8,012 bases of DNA. Source: Candidatus Zixiibacteriota bacterium (lineage in GTDB: Bacteria > Zixibacteria > MSB-5A5 > CAIYYT01). The stretch lies in NCBI GenBank assembly GCA_963205155.1, contig CAUJJY010000198.1, positions 1 to 8,012 on the forward strand. Reading direction: 5' to 3'. The notes beneath the pieces are model-generated. The model was not told the DNA's origin. It saw only the letters and a program-made list of their open reading frames with translations, and did not search any database. Positions 1 to 6,391 of this stretch are shown here, piece after piece. Each line of letters starts with the position of its first letter. Positions within the stretch are counted from its first letter, which is position 1. The translations under genes and the position numbers were made by a program.

Positions 1-1575
1 ATAGAAACGAAATCCTCGCCACGGACGATACTCGACACCAAAGCGGGGGCGATGCGTGCGGCGATCCCAACTGACCTGTTGTTTCCACTGGTCTTCCCAG
101 AGGAGGCGGCCGAAGTCTTCATAGCGATAGCTGTATTCGAAGATGAGATCGGTGCGTGGTGAAACGCTGACGGTGACATTGTTGACAACATTGGCGCGGC
201 GATAGAGGGTGTTGCGCTGGCTGACGGCGTTCTTCTCATATTGATAATAGGTATAGTTGGCGTGCATCTGGTAATTTTGTTGGATGCGAATCGCCGGATA
301 AGGCCGCCAGATTAGCGTCGGATTGATGATGTAGACATTATTGATGTTGTTGTTTGCGGAGAGCGCCCCGGAAATATAAATGGTGTGGAAACCGCGATAG
401 CTGCCGTCAATCGAGCCGGTTAAGAAGTCGTTAAATTTATGAATTATCCGAGCCGCTGCTACCTTGATCGAGCGGTCGCGATCAGAGAAAAAGGCAGATG
501 TCGAGGGAGCATAATACGATGTAACGCCGATTTGCCCCGACAGCTCAAGTGTATCGGGGTCGAGGTAAACGAATTGGGCGCGGACATTTAATTGGCCGGT
601 TTCGGCAAGCTGATTAGTCTGGCTCGAGCCGAAGTCTTCATCGGTGCGGTTGAAAAGATATCCGGTTTCGACCATCAGGCGGCTGGTCAATGGTTTGTTG
701 AACTGGAGCCGGTACTCGAAGACGGAAGTAAGATTATCATTTTGTCGGAGCAGGTCGTTGCCGGTTCCTTCGTACTCGTAGTCATAGCGGTTGTAACGAT
801 AGGCGGCTGTACATCGGAGGCGGCTGTTAAGCGGCAGTCGTTTGATGGCGTCGAGGTCCCAGATACGCTGTTCTGATGTCTGCCGCGCCGTAGTTTCGAA
901 ATTGCCGGAAGAAGGAAAGTAATCGCGACGGGCGAAGGATTGCGAGCCCGAGATTGCAAGCGTGTCGCGATTGATGACCAACTGTGGCAGTTCATAACTA
1001 AGGGCGACTGATCGTCGGGGTGTACTTTCAACGTTTGCCAGTTCGCCGGAGATTCTGCCTTCACCCCAACGTCGCGATGAACGAGGTCGGAGTCGGATGT
1101 CAGCTTCGTAAGCGAGTCCGCTTTCGCTGTTGGATATAGGTTCGAAGCGGCGCTCTTCCCAGATGACGCCGGCTCCTTGTTTCCAGCTTAAGTTCGGATT
1201 CTCCCAATTAGATGTCAAGAGTGCGCGCGTGCCGATAAAGCGCTTTTCCTCGAGGCGGTCGAAGTCTTGTGAGAGGGCGACGCCGGTTTTGAGGCGCGGG
1301 AGCATTTGATACTCGAGCGTACCGCGCGTGGCGGCAGTTTTTTGCCAGCGATCGCCTCCCTTTCCAAAGACGGATTCTTGGAAAAGTGTGGCGGTCGAGT
1401 GGTTATGAAGCTGAAAGGAGGTCTTCTTGCCGATCGATTGGCTCACCGAAAGAGAGTCGGCCCAGTTGTAGGTTTGGCGGTCAACCGAGAAGTCGAGATT
1501 GAAATAGAGGGGATAGACGGTTGCCAGCGGCAAGAATATCAAGATGACAAGTGTTCGGACTGTTGCATTAGACAT
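1..1575 (-). CDS. Exported outer-membrane beta-barrel-like protein, C-terminus cut by window edge
   Basis: The minus strand is open without a stop from an ATG at 1575 to base 1, giving 525 codons and no C-terminus. The N-terminus reads MSNATVRTLVILIFLPLATV: a short polar start with one Arg, then a hydrophobic stretch at about residues 8-20, as in a signal peptide, although no clean AXA cleavage site is visible. The rest has no further hydrophobic helix. It is rich in Tyr, Phe, Trp, Arg, Asn and Thr in short alternating polar/apolar strands separated by charged turns, for example VSVSPRTDLIFEYSYRYEDF and TSRLMVETGYLFNRTDEDF, with only one Cys. This is the texture of a large outer-membrane beta-barrel. 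The start lies inside rsmA (37-base overlap) with no clear Shine-Dalgarno, so translation may be coupled to rsmA. I do not recognise the family. LptD is unlikely, because the barrel-like pattern starts directly after the signal. Reading frame is near certain; barrel nature is inferred from composition; substrate unknown. Confidence 0.8.
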   Translation of the reverse strand, partial: MSNATVRTLVILIFLPLATVYPLYFNLDFSVDRQTYNWADSLSVSQSIGKKTSFQLHNHSTATLFQESVFGKGGDRWQKTAATRGTLEYQMLPRLKTGVALSQDFDRLEEKRFIGTRALLTSNWENPNLSWKQGAGVIWEERRFEPISNSESGLAYEADIRLRPRSSRRWGEGRISGELANVESTPRRSVALSYELPQLVINRDTLAISGSQSFARRDYFPSSGNFETTARQTSEQRIWDLDAIKRLPLNSRLRCTAAYRYNRYDYEYEGTGNDLLRQNDNLTSVFEYRLQFNKPLTSRLMVETGYLFNRTDEDFGSSQTNQLAETGQLNVRAQFVYLDPDTLELSGQIGVTSYYAPSTSAFFSDRDRSIKVAAARIIHKFNDFLTGSIDGSYRGFHTIYISGALSANNNINNVYIINPTLIWRPYPAIRIQQNYQMHANYTYYQYEKNAVSQRNTLYRRANVVNNVTVSVSPRTDLIFEYSYRYEDFGRLLWEDQWKQQVSWDRRTHRPRFGVEYRPWRGFRFY

Positions 1576-2360
1576 GATAATTGTCGCGCCAGTGCCACGA
1601 AGGATTCCACCGGCAATTGTTCGGGACGGATTGTCGGATCGACTTGGAGCTCGTCCAAACACGATTCCAGAGACAACTGCTTGATGGGATACTCATCCCG
1701 CAAAATACGAATTAACTGCTTGCGACGCCACCGGAAACAGGCGGAGGTCAGGCGGCGAAGAGCTGGAAATTCCTCATCGTCAACCAGCGACTTTGACCTG
1801 CGAGTGAGGATGAGCACCGAAGATGAGACTTTTGGCGGCGGCAGGAACGAGCCGGGTTTGACATCGAAGATTTTCTCGACCTCGTAGAAGAGCTGAACAA
1901 AGATCGTAAGTGAGCCAAAGTCTTTGTTGCCGTGTGAAGCGGCAAGCCGTTCGGCGACCTCGCGCTGGATCATAATAGCGGCCTGCCGGAAGCGGCTGCG
2001 GTTGTTAATCATCCATTCGAGGATGGGCGATGTGATGTTATACGGGAGATTTCCGACGAGCTTGATTTCGCCGGTGCCACCAAAGTGGTCTTCAACCTTG
2101 AGCTCGAGAATGTCGGATTTGATTACGTGCAAGTTTTTGGCATCGGCGAAACGATCGTGAAGCACCGCGACCATGTCGTCGTCGTATTCGATGCAGGTAA
2201 TGTCGGCCCCGGTTGCGACGAGGTGAACGGTCAGGTCACCACGGCCACCGCCGATTTCAAGGATTCGGTCGCCGGGCTGGGGATCAAGCAACGAAGCGAT
2301 GCGTTTGGCAGCATGGACATTAATGAGAAAATGCTGGCCGAGACGTTTTTTCGGTCTCAT
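1539..2360 (-). CDS. rsmA: 16S rRNA (adenine-1518/1519-N6)-dimethyltransferase RsmA (KsgA)
   Basis: This is a cytoplasmic SAM-dependent methyltransferase that dimethylates two adjacent adenines in the 3' terminal helix 45 of 16S rRNA, a late step of small-subunit assembly. The 273-residue length is normal for the family. Visible motifs, in order: KKRLGQHFL at 4-12; the SAM-binding loop EIGGGRGDLT at 35-44; the acidic end of strand 2, IEYD, at 57-60; SDIL with Asp83; the catalytic motif NLPYNI at 104-109; MIQREVAERL at 130-139; the substrate-side FLPPPKVSSSVL at 172-183; and the C-terminal FRWRRKQL at 209-216. The ATG overlaps the tatD stop as ATGA (2357-2360), so translation is probably coupled. 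The 3' end overlaps the start of the downstream barrel gene. No key residue is missing and no frameshift is seen. The assignment is firm. Confidence 0.97.
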   Translation of the reverse strand: MRPKKRLGQHFLINVHAAKRIASLLDPQPGDRILEIGGGRGDLTVHLVATGADITCIEYDDDMVAVLHDRFADAKNLHVIKSDILELKVEDHFGGTGEIKLVGNLPYNITSPILEWMINNRSRFRQAAIMIQREVAERLAASHGNKDFGSLTIFVQLFYEVEKIFDVKPGSFLPPPKVSSSVLILTRRSKSLVDDEEFPALRRLTSACFRWRRKQLIRILRDEYPIKQLSLESCLDELQVDPTIRPEQLPVESFVALARQLSCLMQQSEHLSS

Positions 2361-3118
2361 TCGAATTCGAAGAACCTTTGGGCGTTCGCGTCGATGGTGG
2401 CTTCGATTTCCTTGAAGTCGCGATTAAGCACTTCCGAGAGTTTGCGATACACCAGCGCCACCATGGCAGGCTGATTGCGAGTACCGCGATGCGGATGCGG
2501 AGTAAGGAACGGAGCGTCGGTTTCGAGAATGATCTGGTCGAGCGGGACATCGCGAACAAGCTCCGGCAAGCGGGAGTTGCTGAATGTCAACACTCCGCCA
2601 AAGCTCAAGAACATTCCGTAGTCAAGCGCGCGCCGGGCGTCCTTGACTGTGCCGGAAAAGCAGTGGAGAACGACGTTGCTTTCGTAGGCTTTCTCGGCGA
2701 TCAGCATGTCAAGGGCTTCTTCATAGGCATCGCGAATATGGATAATCAACGGAAGTCCCAATTCGCGCGCGAGATGCATTTGGCGGACGAACACTGTGCG
2801 CTGGACATCGCGGGGTGAGCGGTCGCGGTAGAAATCAAGACCGACCTCACCGATGGCGACGACCTTGAAATTGTTCGCCATTACGCGCAGCTGTTGTTCC
2901 ATGCGGTCATCATAGTTCTTCGCATCGTGGGGATGAAAGCCGATAGAGGCGTATATCTCCGCATGCTGATTGGCGAGATCGACGGAAGCTTGCGACGATT
3001 TGAGGTCGCAGCCGATGTTGACCATCTTAGTGATTCCGGCTTCGCGGGCGGCTTGAAGGACGACGGCACGATCGTCGTTGTAGTCGGGAAAGTCGAGGTG
3101 GCAATGGGTGTCGATCAT
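2357..3118 (-). CDS. tatD: TatD-family metal-dependent hydrolase (YabD/YcfH type)
   Basis: This is a cytoplasmic TIM-barrel metallohydrolase of the amidohydrolase superfamily; characterised members act as divalent-metal-dependent DNases (3'-5' exonuclease activity in E. coli TatD), but the physiological substrate here cannot be read from sequence. The 253 residues match the usual length of about 250-265. Metal ligands and signatures are all present: DTHCHLDF at 3-10 (His5, His7), GFHPH at 60-64, IGEVGLDFYRD at 89-99 (Glu91), HIRDA at 127-131 (His127), LHCFSG at 151-156 (His152), and ETDAPFL at 199-205 (Asp201). The ATG at 3118 starts exactly at the family-typical MIDTHCHLD. Its Shine-Dalgarno is weak. 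It sits between metG and rsmA, the same neighbourhood as yabD in Bacillus. The upstream spacer is full of repeats, while the downstream junction is a 4-base overlap. Confidence 0.95.
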   Translation of the reverse strand: MIDTHCHLDFPDYNDDRAVVLQAAREAGITKMVNIGCDLKSSQASVDLANQHAEIYASIGFHPHDAKNYDDRMEQQLRVMANNFKVVAIGEVGLDFYRDRSPRDVQRTVFVRQMHLARELGLPLIIHIRDAYEEALDMLIAEKAYESNVVLHCFSGTVKDARRALDYGMFLSFGGVLTFSNSRLPELVRDVPLDQIILETDAPFLTPHPHRGTRNQPAMVALVYRKLSEVLNRDFKEIEATIDANAQRFFEFE

Positions 3119-3153
3119 GGGGATAGTATTCCGGGTCCGAACGACGAATACAA

Positions 3154-3192
3154 CCCCCTAACCCCCTTTGCTAAGGGGGAATAACAAAGGGG
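3154..3192. repeat. C-run/G-run hairpin repeat
   Basis: CCCCCTT (3162-3168) pairs with AAGGGGG (3173-3179) around a 4-base loop, and CCCCTTTG (3163-3170) can alternatively pair perfectly with CAAAGGGG (3185-3192). The unit CCCCCTAACCCCC (3154-3166) precedes them. Such CCCCTAACCCCCTTT...AAGGGGGA sequences resemble dispersed intergenic repeats that I recall from several uncultured and environmental genomes; that comparison is from memory. The two pairings are mutually exclusive, so it could act as an RNA structure in the metG-tatD transcript, but this is not shown. Confidence 0.65.
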
Positions 3193-3245
3193 CGCATACA
3201 ACGCCGTGACTCGCTTTGTTAGGGAGTGTTGAAGAACTCGAAGTT

Positions 3246-3325
3246 TGTCTTTCTGAGCGTAGCGAAGAATCTGTAAACTGTTCAATAACAGAGGTAGCAG
3301 ATCCTGCGCTGCGCGCAGGATGACA
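3246..3325. repeat. REP/MITE-like palindromic intergenic element with 27-base terminal inverted repeats
   Basis: The left arm (3246-3272) and the reverse complement of the right arm (3299-3325) are both 27 bases, start with TGTC and end with ATCT, and match at 21 of 27 positions without gaps. They flank a 26-base AT-richer centre. The right arm itself is a perfect hairpin: ATCCTGCGC (3301-3309), loop TGC, GCGCAGGAT (3313-3321). The left arm is a degraded version of the same fold (TTCT...AGAA). The phrase CTGAGCG.AGCGAAGAATCT resembles an abundant palindromic repeat in many environmental genomes (from memory). There is no coding capacity, so if it is mobile it is non-autonomous. Confidence 0.7.
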
Positions 3326-3399
3326 GTATCAGGGGCGATTCCATCAGTTCGTGCCAAGGGGGAATTGGAATCAGTCAAGTGATGATTCGGCATTGTTGT

Positions 3400-5325
3400 T
3401 CAGCCCACGGTAGCGCCGGAAGGGATATCGCCGTCGACGGTGACCAGCTTGAGTTCCTTGCCCTTTTTGGCGGCAAGGAGCATGCCATTGGAGTCGATAC
3501 CGCGAATCTTCGTCGGTTTAAGATTGGCGACGACGACGATTTTCTTGCCGACCATTTCTTCGGGTTTGTAGTACTCGGCGACGCCGGCCACGATCTGGCG
3601 TTTGTCTTCGCCAATTGCGATCTGCAGTTTGAGCAGTTTCGATGTCTCGGGGACATTTTCGCAAGCAACGACTTCGGCGACGACAAGTTTGGTCTTGAAG
3701 AAATCATCGATAGTGACGATGCCTTCGGGAAGTTCAGTGTCGGCAGGTTTGGCGGTTTCCACTTTTTCCTCTTTAGGCGCCTGCAGGCGCGGGAAGATGT
3801 TGTCGAGCGGATTAAGTACAGTGCCGGCCTTTAGGACATCCTGGCGGCCAGCGAGGTCGATTGACGGTTGGTAACCGGGTGCAACCCCGAGCATGTTGAA
3901 AACGACCTCGGATTTTTGCGGCATAATCGGCCAGGTAAGTGTCGCGGCGATGCGAACAGCCTCAAGGGAACGATGCAAAACATTGGCGAGCTTGGCATGG
4001 TTGCCTTGTTTTGCGAGCTCCCACGGTTTGTTGTAGTCAAAGTAACGATTGGCGGCGCGAATTAACGCCCAGATCGACTCGACGGCGCTAAGGACGTCGA
4101 TATTGCGAATCTGTTCGCTGACCTTTTGCGGTGTTGTTGATATCAGTCCCGCGAGTTCGTCGCTGTGATCATCGCTTGTACCGTCGCTAGGCGGAATCTT
4201 GCCGTCGAAATTGGCGATGGTCAATTTCACGACGCGGCTGACAAGGTTGCCGTAGTCATTGGCGAGGTCAGAGTTGTATTTTTCGTACAGACGCGGATAG
4301 CTGATGTCGCCGTCGAGATGGAAAGGAAACTGCGAGACAAGCAGATAGCGAGCGGCGTCGCGGCCGAACTGTTCGGCGAGATGTTCATTGGAAATCACAT
4401 TGCCGAGCGACTTGCTGATTTTCTGGCCGTTGAGGCTCAAGTAGCCGTGGATGAACATTATATCGGGAAGACGCAGTTCAGCTGCCATCAGAAGCGCGGG
4501 CCAGAAAATGGCGTGGAATTTGAGAATGTCGCGGCCCATGAGGTGAACGACCTGCGACTTGTTCCACCACTTGTCGAACATTTCCGGATCGTCGCCATAG
4601 CCGATGGCAGTGATATAGTTGGGCAGCGCATCGACCCAGACATAAGTTTTCTGCGAAGGATCGAAGGGAATATCGATGCCCCAATTCAGCCGTTCGCGCG
4701 AGATCGAAAAATCATTGAGGCCTTGCTTGAGCAAGCCGAGGACTTCGTTGCGGCGGCCCTCGGGCATGATGCGGATCCGGCCACTGCGGATGTGTTCTTC
4801 GACCTTGTCGAGATATGAAGTCAGCCGGAAGAACCAGTTGTTCTCGGAGACGAGCTTGGGCTTGCTCAAATGGTTCGGGCAGAGGCCTTCGGGGGTGAGC
4901 TCTTTTTCGGTGATGAATTTCTCACAGCCGATGCAATAGAGGCCTTCGTATTTGCCCTGATAGATGGCGCTTTGGCCGTCCGGGGTCTTGGCATTCCAGA
5001 GAGTTGTTAGGAGTTTCTGGACGCCTTTCTTGTGCCGGTCGGAGGTGGTACGGATGAAATGGTTGTATGAAATGCCGAGTGTCTTAAGCGATTCGACAAA
5101 TTTGAGATAGTTTTCATCGCAGAGTTGCTGCGGGGTCTTGCCCTGCGCTAATGCGGCTTCCTCGACCTTGGCGCCGTGTTCATCCATTCCGGTAAGGAAG
5201 AATGATTCCTCGCCGAAGAGCGTGTGGAAGCGTTTGAGAACATCAGTAATGACAGAGGTGTAGCCGTGGCCAATATGCAATTCAGCATTGGCATAGTAAA
5301 TCGGGGTCGTGATATAGAAGTTCAT
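3400..5325 (-). CDS. metG: Methionyl-tRNA synthetase with C-terminal tRNA-binding domain
   Basis: This cytoplasmic class I aminoacyl-tRNA synthetase charges tRNA-Met with methionine using ATP. At 641 residues it has the full architecture. The Rossmann fold carries PIYYANAELHIGHGYT at 8-23 with HIGH at 17-20. A zinc knuckle is formed by Cys131, Cys134, Cys149 and His152 (CIGC...CPNH), the single-knuckle arrangement. The KISKS loop is at 302-306. An alpha-helical anticodon domain includes NRYFDYNKPWELAK at 426-439. After a charged linker at about 515-535 comes an OB-fold EMAP-II/Arc1p-like tRNA-binding domain at about 540-641, which in other MetRS enzymes supports dimerisation and tRNA affinity. 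The ATG at 5325 overlaps the ricT stop as ATGA (5322-5325) with no clear Shine-Dalgarno, suggesting coupled translation. No defect is seen. The repeat-filled spacer follows the stop. Confidence 0.97.
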   Translation of the reverse strand: MNFYITTPIYYANAELHIGHGYTSVITDVLKRFHTLFGEESFFLTGMDEHGAKVEEAALAQGKTPQQLCDENYLKFVESLKTLGISYNHFIRTTSDRHKKGVQKLLTTLWNAKTPDGQSAIYQGKYEGLYCIGCEKFITEKELTPEGLCPNHLSKPKLVSENNWFFRLTSYLDKVEEHIRSGRIRIMPEGRRNEVLGLLKQGLNDFSISRERLNWGIDIPFDPSQKTYVWVDALPNYITAIGYGDDPEMFDKWWNKSQVVHLMGRDILKFHAIFWPALLMAAELRLPDIMFIHGYLSLNGQKISKSLGNVISNEHLAEQFGRDAARYLLVSQFPFHLDGDISYPRLYEKYNSDLANDYGNLVSRVVKLTIANFDGKIPPSDGTSDDHSDELAGLISTTPQKVSEQIRNIDVLSAVESIWALIRAANRYFDYNKPWELAKQGNHAKLANVLHRSLEAVRIAATLTWPIMPQKSEVVFNMLGVAPGYQPSIDLAGRQDVLKAGTVLNPLDNIFPRLQAPKEEKVETAKPADTELPEGIVTIDDFFKTKLVVAEVVACENVPETSKLLKLQIAIGEDKRQIVAGVAEYYKPEEMVGKKIVVVANLKPTKIRGIDSNGMLLAAKKGKELKLVTVDGDIPSGATVG

Positions 5326-6185
5326 TTTTCGGGATTATTACGCGCCTTCAACGCGGCGACAAATTGCTTCTTCTTAAGGATTTGGTTGTAATCTTTCCAG
5401 CTTAGTTTTTCAGTCAGGCCGTCCTGATAGCGAACGGTCATGTATTGGTGGAAAACGTTGACACCTTCAACGACAGCGCGGCCCTGTTTGCCGTCGATTT
5501 CGGAACCGACTTCGGGGAATTTGCGCATGCTATCGGCATAGTGGTTTTGTTCGTACTGCAGACAACAGAGCAGGCGGCCGCAGTTGCCGGAGATTTTTGC
5601 CGGGTTGAGGGAGAGTCCTTGATCGCGGGCGAGCTGGGTGGAGATCGGTTCGAACTCGCGGATGAAGGAATTGCAGCACTGTTGGAGTCCGCAAATGCCG
5701 AATCCGCCGATGCGGCGGGCTTCGTCGCGAACGCCGATCTGGCGTAGTTCGATGCGCGTGCGATAGCTCGAGGCGAGATCCTTGACGAGCGAGCGGAAAT
5801 CTACGCGTTCGTCGGCGGTGAAATAGTAGGTCATCTTGTTGAGATCGAATTGATACTCGACATCCACCAATTTCATCCGCAAACGGTGTTGAGCGATCAG
5901 GTCTTTGCAGCGGACCAGCGACTCGGACTCCATCTCGCGGTTCTTCGCTAATTTGTCGCGGTCTTCGTAATTTGCCTGACGCAAGATCGGAAACGCTTTG
6001 GAGGGACGTCCCTTAATGTTGGTGTTTTCATCGATCTGCATATGGATGTAACCCATATCTTCACCGCGTTCGGCTTCTACAATTACCCATTCTTTCTCTG
6101 GCAGGACGAGCCCGAAGGGGTTAGAGTAGAACTCGCGGCGATGGGCTTTGAATTCGACTTCGTATAGTAAGTTCTGCGGTTCCAA
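5322..6185 (-). CDS. ricT: RicT/YaaT-like PSP1-domain protein (putative Fe-S RNA-maturation factor)
   Basis: This is a PSP1 C-terminal domain protein of the YaaT/RicT family. In Bacillus subtilis RicT joins RicA and RicF in an Fe-S complex that helps RNase Y process mRNAs; whether partners exist here cannot be seen. The hallmark cysteines are intact: GICGLQQCC with Cys165, Cys170, Cys171, and GNCGRLLCCLQYE with Cys202, Cys207, Cys208, numbering from the TTG start used here. VIVEAERGEDMGYI near residues 34-47 is the typical N-terminal PSP1 strand pair. The start is set at TTG 6185 because GGGAG lies 6 bases upstream and the resulting 287 residues fit the family; a longer in-frame TTG at 6308 adds 41 residues of unlikely sequence that would read through the promoter region. 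It is first gene of the run, coupled to metG by ATGA. Function in this organism is inferred from family. Confidence 0.88.
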   Translation of the reverse strand: MEPQNLLYEVEFKAHRREFYSNPFGLVLPEKEWVIVEAERGEDMGYIHMQIDENTNIKGRPSKAFPILRQANYEDRDKLAKNREMESESLVRCKDLIAQHRLRMKLVDVEYQFDLNKMTYYFTADERVDFRSLVKDLASSYRTRIELRQIGVRDEARRIGGFGICGLQQCCNSFIREFEPISTQLARDQGLSLNPAKISGNCGRLLCCLQYEQNHYADSMRKFPEVGSEIDGKQGRAVVEGVNVFHQYMTVRYQDGLTEKLSWKDYNQILKKKQFVAALKARNNPEK

Positions 6186-6191
6186 ATATGA

Positions 6192-6196
6192 CTCCC
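6192..6196 (-). promoter_or_regulatory. Shine-Dalgarno of ricT that decides a TTG start
   Basis: On the minus strand GGGAG sits 6 bases before TTG at 6185-6183. It is the best ribosome-binding match near any candidate start of this gene, and it places the start just before the conserved beginning of the PSP1 domain. Confidence 0.65.
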
Positions 6197-6224
6197 AAAG
6201 TGATTTACTGAACCAATACGCTAA

Positions 6225-6326
6225 GAGTCCAATTAATTCGATACGAAGTTGACTGTCAAGATGTCTTAGTTGGAAGAATGCTGATAGTTTTGCCGTAACT
6301 ATGAGCAAATAATCGAATTAGGACTC
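6225..6326. repeat. Imperfect inverted repeat flanking the divergent promoter region
   Basis: GAGTCCAATTAATTCGA (6225-6241) and TCGAATTAGGACTC (6313-6326) are inverted copies, identical apart from a 3-base insertion in the left arm. The left arm covers the candidate minus-strand -10. The spacing of about 70 bases allows two operator half-sites or chance; no regulator is encoded in the window apart from the kinase. Confidence 0.35.
6232..6259 (-). promoter_or_regulatory. Candidate sigma70-type promoter for the ricT-metG-tatD-rsmA run
   Basis: On the minus strand a perfect TTGACA (6259-6254) is followed after 16 bases by ATTAAT (6237-6232), a 4/6 match to the -10 consensus. Transcription would begin near 6225, leaving a leader of about 40 bases before the TTG at 6185. 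The -35 is part of an 11-base palindrome TTGACTGTCAA (6249-6259). This is a consensus match only; lineages with a diverged housekeeping sigma factor could use different boxes. Confidence 0.45.
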
Positions 6327-6331
6327 AAAAC

Positions 6332-6360
6332 TTGTTGAATTCGGGCAAATAAAACACAAT
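6332..6360 (+). promoter_or_regulatory. Weak candidate promoter for the kinase gene
   Basis: TTGTTG (6332-6337) and CACAAT (6355-6360) are separated by 17 bases, with 3/6 and 4/6 matches to the -35 and -10 consensus. The start of transcription would lie near 6367, about 25 bases before the ATG. A promoter must exist somewhere here because the upstream genes point the other way, but these particular boxes are uncertain. Confidence 0.25.
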
Positions 6361-6375
6361 ACTTCCTCCCGAACC

Positions 6376-6380
6376 AGGAG
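6376..6380 (+). promoter_or_regulatory. Shine-Dalgarno of the kinase gene
   Basis: AGGAG within AGGAGAGA lies 11 bases before the ATG at 6392 (9 bases if GGAGAG is taken as the core). It supports this start, which also begins right before the kinase glycine loop as expected. Confidence 0.7.
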
Positions 6381-6391
6381 AGACAATTCCG

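Larger units (their letters stand above)
3119..3399. other. Repeat-filled intergenic spacer between metG and tatD
   Basis: These 281 bases separate two genes transcribed in the same direction, while the neighbouring junctions in the run overlap. No gene is credible here: a 92-codon minus-strand frame reads straight through the palindromes and has no recognisable motif. The spacer holds a C/G-run hairpin cluster at its tatD side, a palindromic element in the middle, and a second copy of the 10-mer AAGGGGGAAT (3173-3182 and 3356-3365) near its metG side. A further perfect 8-base inverted pair, TAACAAAG (3182-3189) and CTTTGTTA (3214-3221), links the hairpin cluster to the middle. No T-run follows the hairpins on the minus strand, so a classic intrinsic terminator is not evident. 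Confidence 0.8.

Noticed and set aside
1..1575. LptD as identity of the barrel protein, suggested by the lptD...rsmA neighbourhood in E. coli
   Set aside because: No periplasmic OstA-type domain before the barrel, and no paired cysteines; only one Cys is seen.
1306..1887. 193-codon plus-strand open frame
   Set aside because: Antisense to the barrel gene and rsmA, both well supported; its composition (Ser, Arg, Gly rich) is typical of a shadow frame.
3154..3192. Intrinsic terminator after metG
   Set aside because: The hairpins lack a following T-run on the minus strand, and tatD and rsmA downstream have no obvious separate promoter.
3115..3393. 92-codon minus-strand open frame in the metG-tatD spacer
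   Set aside because: It reads through the palindromic repeats, so the frame is accidental; no family resemblance.
4165..4818. 217-codon plus-strand open frame
   Set aside because: It lies fully antisense to metG, has no recognisable motif, and follows from the codon bias of metG in the opposite frame.
6186..6308. N-terminal extension of RicT from the TTG at 6308
   Set aside because: It has no Shine-Dalgarno, lengthens the protein beyond family size and overlaps the best promoter candidate.
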